From positions 1 to 23,545 of the forward strand of contig DASSGB010000270.1 in NCBI GenBank assembly GCA_035693825.1: DNA of 23,545 nt, given 5' to 3'. Of the stretch, positions 16,982 to 23,299 are shown piece by piece. The notes under the pieces were generated by a model, which searched no databases, had not been told where the DNA came from, and saw only the letters and a list, made by a program, of their open reading frames with translations. Each line of letters starts with the position of its first letter. Position 1 is the stretch's first letter. A program made the position numbers and the translations under genes. Origin of the DNA: MGOM01 sp035693825 (GTDB taxonomy: Bacteria > Chloroflexota > Anaerolineae > Anaerolineales > E44-bin32).

Positions 16982-18268
16982 ATGCCCACATTCCGTATTG
17001 AGGGAGGACAGCCGCTGCGCGGCGAGGTCGTCCCCTCCGGGAACAAGAACGCCGCGCTGCCGATCCTGACCGCCTGCCTGCTGACGGAAGAGCCCGTCAC
17101 GCTGCGCAACGTCCCGGACATCGGCGACGTCCGGACCATGCGCGCCCTGCTCGAGAGTCTGGGAGTGAGTATTCAGGCCGTTGGCGATCACGCCTGGCGC
17201 GTGCAGGCCTCGCACGTCATCAAGGCCCCCCTCGACCCGGACATGTGCCGACGAATCCGGGCTTCGATCCTGCTGGCCGGCCCATTGCTGGCGAGAGTCG
17301 GCGAGGCCGAGCTTCCGCCGCCCGGGGGCGATTTCATCGGCCGCCGGCGTGTGGACACCCACCTGCTCGGGCTGACCGCCTACGGCGTCGAGGCCGACTA
17401 CAGCGAACGCATGCTGCGCCTGACTGCGCCGCGTGGGCTCCACGGCAGCCGCGTGCTGCTGGATGAGGCCAGCGTCACGGCGACGGAAAACGCCATCCTG
17501 GCAGCCGTCCTGGCGCCGGGCGAAACGGTCATCCGCAACGCCGCTTCCGAGCCGCACGTTCAGGAGCTTTGCCATTTCCTCAACCTGTTGGGGGCGCACA
17601 TCGACAACGTCGGCTCGAACGCGCTGCACATCGTCGGCGTGCCGCGCCTTCACGGGGGCGAGGTGGCCATCGGTCCGGACTATCTGGAGGTGGCGAGTTT
17701 CATCGGCGCGGCCGCCGTCACGCACGGGAGCGTGCGCATCCGCCAGGCCGCGCCTCGACATCTGGAAATGGTCCGCCTGGTGTTCCGCCGCCTGGGCGTC
17801 GCCTGGGAGGAAGAGGGCGAGGACATCGTGGTGCCCGCCGAGCAGTCGCTGCAGGTCGTGCCGGATCTGCGCGGCGCGATTCCTCAGATCAGCGTCATGC
17901 CCTGGCCGGCTTTCCCCACCGACTTGATGAGCCTGGCCATCGTCATGGCCACGCAGTCGCAGGGAACGGTCCTGTTCCATGACTGGATGTTCGAAGGCCG
18001 GATGTTCTTCATCGACAAGTTGACGCGTATGGGTGCACGCATCGTCCTATGCGATCCGCACCGCAGCTTGGTTCAGGGCCCCAGCCGCCTGACCGGCGAG
18101 CAGCTGGAGAGCCCGGACATCCGGGCCGGGCTGGCGCTGGTGACGGCCGCCCTGGCCGCCTCCGGCACATCGCACATCCGCAACATCGGCCAGATCGAGC
18201 GCGGCTTCGAGCGGATCGACGAGAAGTTTCGAGCCCTCGGGGCGCGGATCGAACGCGTCGAAGACTAG
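16982..18268 (+). CDS. murA: UDP-N-acetylglucosamine 1-carboxyvinyltransferase, Asp-type active site
   Basis: First committed enzyme of peptidoglycan synthesis, moving enolpyruvyl from PEP to UDP-GlcNAc in the cytoplasm. The protein is 428 residues, a normal length. Conserved K22-N23 (SGNKNAALP), the flexible-loop motif PPPGGDFIGRRRVDTH, the PAFPTDLMS segment with the catalytic Asp, and the C-terminal IERGFERIDEKFRALGARIERV are all present. The loop residue that is Cys115 in E. coli is Asp here (D117, codon GAT at 17330-17332), as in Chlamydia and Mycobacterium enzymes, which are not alkylated by fosfomycin. The ATG at 16982 lies 2 bases after the preceding stop, with only a weak ribosome site, so translational coupling is likely. 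Two GC hairpins follow the stop. Confidence 0.96.
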   Translation: MPTFRIEGGQPLRGEVVPSGNKNAALPILTACLLTEEPVTLRNVPDIGDVRTMRALLESLGVSIQAVGDHAWRVQASHVIKAPLDPDMCRRIRASILLAGPLLARVGEAELPPPGGDFIGRRRVDTHLLGLTAYGVEADYSERMLRLTAPRGLHGSRVLLDEASVTATENAILAAVLAPGETVIRNAASEPHVQELCHFLNLLGAHIDNVGSNALHIVGVPRLHGGEVAIGPDYLEVASFIGAAAVTHGSVRIRQAAPRHLEMVRLVFRRLGVAWEEEGEDIVVPAEQSLQVVPDLRGAIPQISVMPWPAFPTDLMSLAIVMATQSQGTVLFHDWMFEGRMFFIDKLTRMGARIVLCDPHRSLVQGPSRLTGEQLESPDIRAGLALVTAALAASGTSHIRNIGQIERGFERIDEKFRALGARIERVED

Positions 18269-18274
18269 CCCTAG

Positions 18275-18333
18275 CGCGGCAGACGCCGCGTTGCAACGGA
18301 GGGCTCCGCAGGGGCACAACGGCGGCGTGCCCC
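18275..18333 (+). terminator. Pair of hairpins after murA (terminator candidates)
   Basis: CGCGGC and GCCGCG (18275-18280 and 18285-18290) form a 6-bp stem with loop AGAC, 7 bases after the murA stop. GGGGCAC and GTGCCCC (18311-18317 and 18327-18333) form a second 7-bp stem with a 9-base loop. Neither has a strong U-run, so termination efficiency is uncertain. Confidence 0.4.
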
Positions 18334-18427
18334 TAATCCGGTCGCTTGCCCTCCGCGCCGGTTGCCCTTACCTCTTCCTCAGGGTGACGGTGATGGACAT
18401 CTCCCCGCTTTCGCCCAGGCCTAGGCC

Positions 18428-18508
18428 TCGCCCTCACCCTGCCCTCTCCCGGAGGGAGAGGGAGCGCGGGATCCCTGCTCCCAGAGGCGAGGGTCAGGGT
18501 GAGGCGAG
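18428..18508. repeat. Nested inverted-repeat element between convergent murA and parA
   Basis: CTCGCCCTCACCCTG (18428-18442) and CAGGGTGAGGCGAG (18495-18508) are complementary with a single bulged base. They enclose a second hairpin, CCCTCTCCC with GGGAGAGGG (18442-18450 and 18454-18462, 3-base loop), and the palindrome GGGATCCC (18468-18475). The ACCCT...CTCTCCC...GGGAGAGG pattern recalls hairpin repeats dispersed in many high-GC genomes. It may also terminate both convergent transcripts. The rest of the 294-base gap shows no gene. Confidence 0.6.
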
Positions 18509-18562
18509 CTGCCCTAGTTCGTCCGGCGACTGTTGCAGCCCAGGCGAACGGTGACGGCTCGG

Positions 18563-19327
18563 CTACGGCTTGCGGTTGATGACTTCGTCCGCCAGGCGAA
18601 GATAGGCGGCCGCGCCCGAGCCTGAGGGCTGGACGTCAAAAGCAGGCTTGCGCACGGCAGGGCCGGTGGCCACGGCGTCGTCGAAATCGATGACCGAGTC
18701 GAGAACCCGCGTGGCGAACACCCTGCGCAACTCGGCCACCACCGCCCGGCTGTGTTCCGAGCGCGGGTTGAACTGCGTCGGAAGGATTCCCAACAGCCGC
18801 AGGCCGGGCGCGTAACGATCGTGGATCAGCCACAACGCTTCCAGAATGCTGCGAATGCCCCGCAGCGCCATGTACTGACAGCTCACCGGCACCAGCAGCT
18901 CGTCAGCCGCCACCAGAGCGTTCACCGTCAGCATGCCCAAGCTGGGAGGCGTGTCGATGATCAGGAAGTCGACCGGCCCGCGCTCTTCATCGATCATGGT
19001 GCGGACGGTGTAGATGCGATCGCCGGTGTGAACCGCGGCGTGTTCGACCCGCGCCAGCTCGACGCTGGCCGGCGCCAGCCACAACCCGGCGCCCACGGGG
19101 TAGACGACCTTGCGCAAAGGAGTGCCTTCGCCTTCGAAGAAGCGCAACGTCGTGGCTTGCAGGCTGTAGGGGTCGAGGCCGAAGCTGGCGGTCAGTCCGC
19201 CCTGAGGGTCGAGATCGAGGAGGAAGACGCGTTTGCCGCGGCGGGCGAGAGCGGCGCCCAGATTGGCGACGGTGCTGGTCTTGCCGACACCGCCTTTCTG
19301 GTTGGCGACGGCGATGACGCGTCCCAC
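18563..19327 (-). CDS. parA: ParA/Soj-family ATPase
   Basis: P-loop ATPase of the chromosome/plasmid partition family, 254 residues. The deviant Walker A K11-GGVGK16-T (ANQKGGVGKTSTVANLG), Walker A' DLDPQGGLTASFG and Walker B FLIIDTPPSLGMLTVNAL are all present. The QYMALRGIRSILEAL and GILPTQFNPRSEHSR segments match Soj-like proteins. No N-terminal helix-turn-helix domain is present, as in chromosomal ParA. The start is GTG at 19327, with a -10 box ending 7 bases upstream. No parB gene is in the window and the next gene downstream is convergent murA, so this copy is an orphan here. It may work with a ParB elsewhere or position some other cargo. It lies beside rpmH-rnpA, a region often near the replication origin. 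Confidence 0.9.
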   Translation of the reverse strand: MGRVIAVANQKGGVGKTSTVANLGAALARRGKRVFLLDLDPQGGLTASFGLDPYSLQATTLRFFEGEGTPLRKVVYPVGAGLWLAPASVELARVEHAAVHTGDRIYTVRTMIDEERGPVDFLIIDTPPSLGMLTVNALVAADELLVPVSCQYMALRGIRSILEALWLIHDRYAPGLRLLGILPTQFNPRSEHSRAVVAELRRVFATRVLDSVIDFDDAVATGPAVRKPAFDVQPSGSGAAAYLRLADEVINRKP

Positions 19328-19334
19328 GCTCCGC

Positions 19335-19363
19335 AGTATAGCCCAGCCGCCTCACCGCCGCAA
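19335..19363 (-). promoter_or_regulatory. Promoter of parA (leaderless geometry)
   Basis: On the minus strand TTGCGG (19363-19358) and TATACT (19340-19335) are 17 bases apart. Only 7 bases separate the -10 box from the GTG start, so the transcript should begin at the start codon. GCGGAG in the intervening bases is too close to the GTG to act as a normal ribosome site. Confidence 0.6.
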
Positions 19364-19385
19364 ACGCGCGGCCGTCAGGATGATT

Positions 19386-19391
19386 TATTAT
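19386..19391 (+). promoter_or_regulatory. -10-like box preceding the structured RNA candidate
   Basis: TATTAT is positioned so that transcription would start at about 19398-19400, just before the 5' arm (19401) of the long-range stem described in the next entry. No good -35 box was found at 16-18 bases upstream, so the promoter is tentative. Confidence 0.35.
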
Positions 19392-19397
19392 GGCCCT

Positions 19398-19541
19398 ACC
19401 GGGGACTTGAAGCTTGAGGGCGCGGCCGAGAGGCCGTCGGGCGAGAGGTTGTTCATGGTAGGGGCGGCTCGGGAGGCGCCCCTGCCCTATGATGTTCGTC
19501 GCCCAAGGGTCCCTGGGCTGCGGACTCCGCTTCAAGTCCCC
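19398..19541 (+). ncRNA. Candidate structured RNA with four-way junction (unrecognised class)
   Basis: Direct inspection finds a perfect 13-bp closing stem, GGGGACTTGAAGC (19401-19413) with GCTTCAAGTCCCC (19529-19541). Inside are three arms. P2 is CGGCC/GGCCG with a GAGA (GNRA) tetraloop (19423-19436). P3 has GGGCGA/TCGCCC (19439-19444 and 19499-19504), TCAT/ATGA, and a 10-bp tip GGTAGGGGCG/CGCCCCTGCC including one G-U pair (19457-19466 and 19477-19486). P4 is GGGTCC/GGACTC with a 9-base loop (19507-19512 and 19522-19527). Junction strands are 9, 2, 2 and 1 bases. A further 6-bp hairpin follows at 19545-19566. It does not look like SRP RNA, 6S, tmRNA, RNase P or a tRNA. The P3 tip shares its arm with the palindrome at 11168-11193, and the 13-bp arms could be terminal repeats of a small mobile element, so RNA status is unproven. 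Confidence 0.4.
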
Positions 19542-19579
19542 CAAGGGGATGCGAGGCGCGATCCCCGGCAGGGTGGAGA

Positions 19580-19607
19580 TTGACGGGCCTCCCGGGCGCG
19601 GTATAAT
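19580..19607 (+). promoter_or_regulatory. Strong sigma70-type promoter of rpmH
   Basis: TTGACG (19580-19585) and a perfect TATAAT (19602-19607) are separated by 16 bases. Transcription would start near 19614, giving a leader of about 39 bases before the rpmH ATG. This is the best promoter in the window and probably drives rpmH-rnpA-yidD and the genes after them. Confidence 0.8.
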
Positions 19608-19652
19608 GGCCAATCTTCATTACGACTTTGATTTGACGGGACGGTCTGCCGT

Positions 19653-19829
19653 ATGCCGAAGCGTGTCTATCAACCCAAAGTTCGCCGCCGTGCGCGCGTC
19701 CATGGTTTCCGGGCTCGCATGGGCAATCGCGCCGGACGCCAGGTGCTCAAGCGCCGGCGGCTCAAGGGCCGCCACCGGCTGACCCCGCGCGTCAATCGTC
19801 ACGTCAAGAAGGTCAACTGGAACGCGTAG
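19653..19829 (+). CDS. rpmH: 50S ribosomal protein L34, with C-terminal tail
   Basis: Small basic protein of the large ribosomal subunit, 58 residues. It opens MPKRVYQPKVRRRARVHGFR and continues with ARMGNRAGRQVLKRRRLKGR, the complete L34 signature (YQP, HGFRARM, GR-x-VL-x-RRRLKGR-x-RL). Typical L34 is 44-50 residues; here a Lys/Arg/Asn-rich tail, RVNRHVKKVNWNA, extends the C-terminus. The ATG at 19653 follows a strong promoter by about 45 bases but has no clear Shine-Dalgarno. It precedes rnpA by 36 bases, the near-universal bacterial order. The adjacent dnaA expected upstream is absent. Confidence 0.95.
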   Translation: MPKRVYQPKVRRRARVHGFRARMGNRAGRQVLKRRRLKGRHRLTPRVNRHVKKVNWNA

Positions 19830-19865
19830 GCCGCTTCGCCGGCAGGTGCGGCGGCGACGCGTGGG

Positions 19866-20210
19866 ATGGACTCAAGGCACCGGTTGACGGGTTCGAGCGA
19901 TATCCGGCGGGTTCGAAGCGCGGGCACGTCGTACGCGCACCCGCTTGTCGTTTTGGTCGCCTGCCCTAACGAGATGAGCCTCACCCGATTCGCCGTCTCC
20001 GGCGGTCGCCAGCTGGGAACTGCCGTGCGCCGCAACCGCGCCAAGCGCCGCTTGAGAGCTGCGCTGCGCTCGATCCTTCCCCGGGTCGGGCCGGGCTGGG
20101 ACGCCGTGTGGATTGCGCGTCCCGGATTGAGCGAGGCACGCTGGCCGGAGGTCGTGCACGCCGTCGAGCACTTGAGCCGGCGGGCCGGCCTGCTGGCGCA
20201 ACTCTCATGA
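19866..20210 (+). CDS. rnpA: Ribonuclease P protein component
   Basis: Protein subunit of RNase P, which helps the catalytic RNA mature tRNA 5' ends. It is 114 residues. The RNR motif is clear at about 55-67, RRNRAKRRLRAAL, preceded by RFAVSGGRQLGTAV, which corresponds to the conserved strand and loop before the motif (commonly VSKK-x-G-x-AV). The end, DAVWIARPGL, is also typical of the family. The N-terminal phenylalanine-rich patch for pre-tRNA leader binding is weaker than in model proteins. The ATG at 19866 has no strong ribosome site, so expression may depend on rpmH translation. The stop overlaps the yidD start (ATGA). Confidence 0.93.
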   Translation: MDSRHRLTGSSDIRRVRSAGTSYAHPLVVLVACPNEMSLTRFAVSGGRQLGTAVRRNRAKRRLRAALRSILPRVGPGWDAVWIARPGLSEARWPEVVHAVEHLSRRAGLLAQLS

Positions 20211-20491
20211 CCTCTCCAGCCGAGACCGCTCACGACGAGCCCGCCCTGCGCGACATCCCTCTCACCTGGGGCAACCTGGCGCGCCTGCCCGTGCTGGCGC
20301 TCATTCGCGGCTATCAACTCACTCTCTCGCGCGCCCTCCCGTCGAACACCTGCCGGTTCACGCCCACCTGCTCACATTACGGCTACCAGGCCATCGCCCG
20401 GTACGGACTGCTCAAGGGCGGTGCCCTCGCCACGTGGCGCGTCTTGCGCTGTCAGCCGTTCAGCCGGGGCGGGTATGACCCCGTGCCTTAG
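20207..20491 (+). CDS. yidD: Membrane protein insertion efficiency factor YidD
   Basis: Small membrane-associated protein, 94 residues, thought to assist YidC-dependent insertion. The family core is intact: RLPVLALIRGYQLTLSRAL, then CRFTPTCSHYGYQAI with both cysteines, then GLLKGGALATWRVLRCQPFSRGGYDPVP, which is the standard ending. A charged N-terminal extension of about 20 residues precedes the core. The ATG at 20207 overlaps the rnpA stop by 4 bases (ATGA); the frame is open further upstream inside rnpA, but the overlap favours this start. Confidence 0.94.
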   Translation: MTSPAETAHDEPALRDIPLTWGNLARLPVLALIRGYQLTLSRALPSNTCRFTPTCSHYGYQAIARYGLLKGGALATWRVLRCQPFSRGGYDPVP

Positions 20492-20498
20492 GAGCCCG

Positions 20499-21557
20499 AT
20501 GCCCGTGTCGCTTCGCCGTCTTCTCCCCGCCCTTGCCCTGGCCTCGGTCGCGCTGGCCGCATGTTCCTCGACCGGCAATCCATGGCCCGGAATCGCCGCC
20601 GACGCGGAAAGGGCCTACGTTGCGTTCGGGCCGGCCGTGTACGGGCTGAACCTCGACACCGGCCAGGAAGTCTGGCGCTATCCGCAGGAGCCCGTTCGGA
20701 ACCGGATGTTCTACGCCGCGCCCGAGGTCACCGAGTCGGGCCTGGTGATCATCGGCAGCTACGACAAGCAGGTCTTCGCCCTCGAGGCCGACACCGGCCA
20801 GGAGGTCTGGACCTTCGACGAGGCCCAGGAACGCATCGTCGGCGGCGCGGTTGCCTCCGGCGAGACGGTATACGTCCCCTCCGCCGACGGTCTGGTCTTC
20901 GCGTTGGATGCCGACAGCGGGGAGTTCCTGTGGTCGTTCGACGCCGAGGGGCAAGTCTGGGCTTCGCCTCTCGTCACCGACGACCGCGTGTACGTCGGAT
21001 CGCTATCGCACGTGGTGTACGCGCTGGACCGGGCGTCCGGCCAACCGGTGTGGAACCGGGACGTCGGAGGCGCGATCGTCGACTCGCCGTCTCTGGTTGA
21101 TGGGACGCTGGTGGTGGGCGCCCTGGGTCGACCGCTCACCGCCCTCGATCCGGCGAACGGCGAGCCGCGCTGGACGGCCGAGAGCGATCGCTGGATCTGG
21201 GCCAGCGCCACCTCGACGGACGGCGTCACGTACTTCGGCGACCTGGGCGGCCGCCTAGCGGCGGCCTCCGTGATGGACGGCGCGCTGTTACACCAGATTC
21301 AGTTGGAGAGCGCCATCACCGGGCGGCCGGCCGTCGGCGAAGGTTTGTTGTTCGTCGCCACCGAGTCGGGCTCGGTCCACGCCTTGCATCTGGACGACCT
21401 CGGCTCCGAGTGGGTCGAAGTCGTTCCGAGCAGCAAGCTGTACGGTCCGCCTGTTCTCCAGGACCAGACCCTGTTGATAGGCGTTGTCGGCCGCGAACTT
21501 CTGGTGGCCGCCCTCGACGCGTCCGGCGGCAACATCCGCTGGCGGTTCCAACCCTAG
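20499..21557 (+). CDS. PQQ-type beta-propeller lipoprotein (BamB-like)
   Basis: Predicted lipid-anchored extracytoplasmic protein of 352 residues. The signal peptide MPVSLRRLLPALALASVALA leads to lipobox LAAC with Cys22. The rest is eight PQQ/BamB-type repeats of about 40 residues, including VYGLNLDTGQEVWRY, VFALEADTGQEVWTF, VFALDADSGEFLWSF, VYALDRASGQPVWNR and LTALDPANGEPRW, with the last three more diverged. An eight-bladed propeller is expected. The ATG at 20499 has AGGAG upstream; the open frame to 20421 lies inside yidD and is not the start. Residues for binding PQQ itself were not identified, so it is more likely a scaffold than a dehydrogenase. Sitting between yidD and yidC, 7 bases after the first and 12 before the second, it may aid membrane protein insertion or folding (inference). 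Confidence 0.88.
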   Translation: MPVSLRRLLPALALASVALAACSSTGNPWPGIAADAERAYVAFGPAVYGLNLDTGQEVWRYPQEPVRNRMFYAAPEVTESGLVIIGSYDKQVFALEADTGQEVWTFDEAQERIVGGAVASGETVYVPSADGLVFALDADSGEFLWSFDAEGQVWASPLVTDDRVYVGSLSHVVYALDRASGQPVWNRDVGGAIVDSPSLVDGTLVVGALGRPLTALDPANGEPRWTAESDRWIWASATSTDGVTYFGDLGGRLAAASVMDGALLHQIQLESAITGRPAVGEGLLFVATESGSVHALHLDDLGSEWVEVVPSSKLYGPPVLQDQTLLIGVVGRELLVAALDASGGNIRWRFQP

Positions 21558-21569
21558 GGGTAACCAGGA

Positions 21570-22328
21570 ATGCTCGATCTGCTCATCTTCGACCCGATGG
21601 TCAACGGCCTGCTGCTGATCTACGATTTTCTGTTCCACGATTTCGCCCTGGCCATCATCATCTTCACCATTATCATCCGCCTGATCACCCTGCCCCTGAC
21701 GCTGCAGCAGCAGCGCAGCACGCAGCGCATGCAGGAGCTCCAGGGGTCGAAGCGCTGGCAGGACATCCAGAAGAAGTTCAAAGGCGACCGGCAGAAGCTC
21801 CAGGAGGAACAGCTCAAGCTCTACCGCGAGGTCGGCTTCAATCCTCTCGGCGGATGCCTGCCGCTGCTGATCCAATTTCCCATTCTGATCGGCCTGTACC
21901 AGAGCATCTCCAATGCGTTGGCGCTGGCGCCGCCGCAGCTTCTCAATCTGTCGAAGCGCATCTACCCGTTCGTATCCAGCTCGCTCGTCCCCATCGACAG
22001 CACGTTCCTGTGGTGGGATCTCGGGCAGCCCGAACGCCTCGTCGCACCGCAAGTGCTGGGCTTCGGTCTGCCGGTGTTGACCATCCTGGTGGTGGTCACC
22101 TCCTGGCTGCAGACGAAGCTCACCACTCCGCCCAGCGCCGACGCCCAGAGCAAGCAGATGTCGACCATGATGAGCCTGTATCTGCCGCTGCTCATCGGTT
22201 ACTTCTCCTACACGTACGCCTCGGGCCTGGCGTTGTATTTCCTGGTGTCCAACATCCTGACCGTGGTTCAGTATGCCGCGATGGGCAAGGTGAACTGGCG
22301 CAGCATGCTGTCGTTGCGCGGCGCCTGA
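21570..22328 (+). CDS. yidC: Membrane protein insertase YidC (short form)
   Basis: YidC/Oxa1/SpoIIIJ insertase that moves membrane proteins into the bilayer, alone or with SecYEG. The protein is 252 residues, lacking the large periplasmic domain of proteobacterial YidC. The conserved arginine of the hydrophilic groove is R37, in IIIRLITLPLTLQQQRS. A charged cytoplasmic hairpin follows (about 50-90), then NPLGGCLPLLIQFPILIGLYQSI, the later helices, and the terminal LYFLVSNILTVVQY. Unlike Gram-positive YidC there is no obvious lipobox. The ATG at 21570 lies 12 bases after the propeller gene. The jag gene follows closely, as in many bacteria. Confidence 0.95.
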   Translation: MLDLLIFDPMVNGLLLIYDFLFHDFALAIIIFTIIIRLITLPLTLQQQRSTQRMQELQGSKRWQDIQKKFKGDRQKLQEEQLKLYREVGFNPLGGCLPLLIQFPILIGLYQSISNALALAPPQLLNLSKRIYPFVSSSLVPIDSTFLWWDLGQPERLVAPQVLGFGLPVLTILVVVTSWLQTKLTTPPSADAQSKQMSTMMSLYLPLLIGYFSYTYASGLALYFLVSNILTVVQYAAMGKVNWRSMLSLRGA

Positions 22329-22347
22329 GGTCGGGGGAGACGTGGCC

Positions 22348-23025
22348 ATGGGCAGCTCCAAGACAAGCCTCGAAGTGATCGCCGATACGGTCGAGGAAGC
22401 CGTCGCCCAGGGCGCGGCCGAACTCGGGGCCACTCCGGACCAAGTCCTGGTGGAGGTCATCGACGAGGGCAGCAAGATGGCGTCGCGCCAGGCCCGCGTG
22501 CGTTTGTCGCTCCTGCGAAAGCCGGCGGATGACACGCTGGACGACAATTCCCTCCAGGCGACGGAAGCCGTGGTGCGCGATCTGCTCGACCACCTCGCCG
22601 TCCGCGGCACCGTCCAGGCGCGCTGGGGAGAGCCGGAGGAAGCCGATCAGGAGCATCCGCTGCTGGTCGACATCGAGGGCGACGACCTGAGCATCCTCAT
22701 CGGCCACCGGGGCGAGACTCTGGCGGCGCTGCAGTACATCACGCGACTGATCGTCGCCCGTGAGCTGGGCCGCCCGACGCCGGTCATCATCGACGTGGAA
22801 GGCTATCGGGCGCGACGCGAGCGGCAGCTGCGCCAGCTCGCCCGGCGCATGGCCGATCAGGCCGTCGAACGCGCCCGCACCATGACCCTGGAGCCCATGC
22901 CGGCCAACGAGCGCCGCATCATCCATCTCGAGCTGCGCGACGACGAGAAGGTCTACACCGAGAGCGTCGGCGAGGGCGACCAGCGCAAAGTCACCATCAT
23001 CCCGCGGTCCCAACCCACAACTTAG
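22348..23025 (+). CDS. jag: Jag/KhpB family RNA-binding protein
   Basis: Cytoplasmic RNA-binding protein of the SpoIIIJ-associated (Jag, KhpB/EloR) family, 225 residues from the ATG at 22348. A Jag-N domain (LEVIADTVEEAVAQGAAELG, about 5-45) is followed by a KH domain with the I-G-x-x-G loop (LIGHRGETLAALQYI) and a C-terminal R3H domain (EPMPANERRIIHLEL). In Firmicutes the protein links RNA control to cell elongation. GTG at 22342 is also in frame, but GGGGGAG (22333-22339) is 8 bases from the ATG and only 2 from the GTG, so the ATG is preferred. The gene starts 19 bases after yidC and closes the cluster; heptamer repeats begin 3 bases after its stop. Confidence 0.94.
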   Translation: MGSSKTSLEVIADTVEEAVAQGAAELGATPDQVLVEVIDEGSKMASRQARVRLSLLRKPADDTLDDNSLQATEAVVRDLLDHLAVRGTVQARWGEPEEADQEHPLLVDIEGDDLSILIGHRGETLAALQYITRLIVARELGRPTPVIIDVEGYRARRERQLRQLARRMADQAVERARTMTLEPMPANERRIIHLELRDDEKVYTESVGEGDQRKVTIIPRSQPTT

Positions 23026-23028
23026 CTA

Positions 23029-23256
23029 TCAGTTGTCAGTCGTCAGTCATCAGTTGCGGTTATCCAGGGGCCGTCCTGCGCCCCCTGGGGCCCCGGCGCC
23101 TTGGTGCCCTCCTGCCTGAGGGCCCGCGCCCATCGGATCGCCCGAATCACTTATCTCGAATCACCAATCACGATCTTCCTCATTGAGCTGATGTCGCCCC
23201 GGTACCTTTGTGCCCCGGTGCCTTCGTGCCTTTGTGCCCTGGTGCCTTCGTGCTCC
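23029..23256. repeat. Compound STRR-like arrays, site 3 (largest)
   Basis: The 274-base gap after jag contains four arrays. (a) 23029-23056: four perfect-register heptamers TCAGTTG, TCAGTCG, TCAGTCA and TCAGTTG. (b) 23095-23118: three octamers GGCGCCTT, GGTGCCCT and CCTGCCTG. (c) 23145-23172: four heptamers AATCACT, TATCTCG, AATCACC and AATCACG, the reverse complement of the GGTGATT family at sites 1 and 2. (d) 23201-23256: seven octamers of the type GGTGCCTT, within which a 24-base block (23205-23228) is repeated at 23229-23252 with one change. No gene is seen in this gap. Confidence 0.8.
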
Positions 23257-23286
23257 GGGACCAATCCTTTGATGTCCTCCCCCCGC

Positions 23287-23292
23287 TATAAT
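23287..23292 (+). promoter_or_regulatory. -10 box of the PfkB-family gene (leaderless geometry)
   Basis: A perfect TATAAT ends 7 bases before the GTG at 23300. An in-frame ATG at 23291 overlaps the box and would lie upstream of the transcription start, so the GTG is the likely start of a leaderless message. No convincing -35 box was found. Confidence 0.55.
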
Positions 23293-23299
23293 GAACGCC

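Noticed and set aside
19233..19782. Plus-strand open frames across the parA-rpmH gap
   Set aside because: No protein family signal and no ribosome sites; the region is dominated by inverted repeats and the rpmH promoter.
21288..22610. Minus-strand open frame of 440 codons
   Set aside because: Antisense to yidC and parts of its neighbours; Gln/Leu/Asp-rich shadow without motifs.
23060..23068. DnaA-box-like TTATCCAGG
   Set aside because: Single site with two mismatches to TTATCCACA and no cluster or AT-rich region around it, so not an origin.
23029..23256. CRISPR array
   Set aside because: Units are 7 or 8 bases in direct tandem with no unique spacers, and there are no cas genes.
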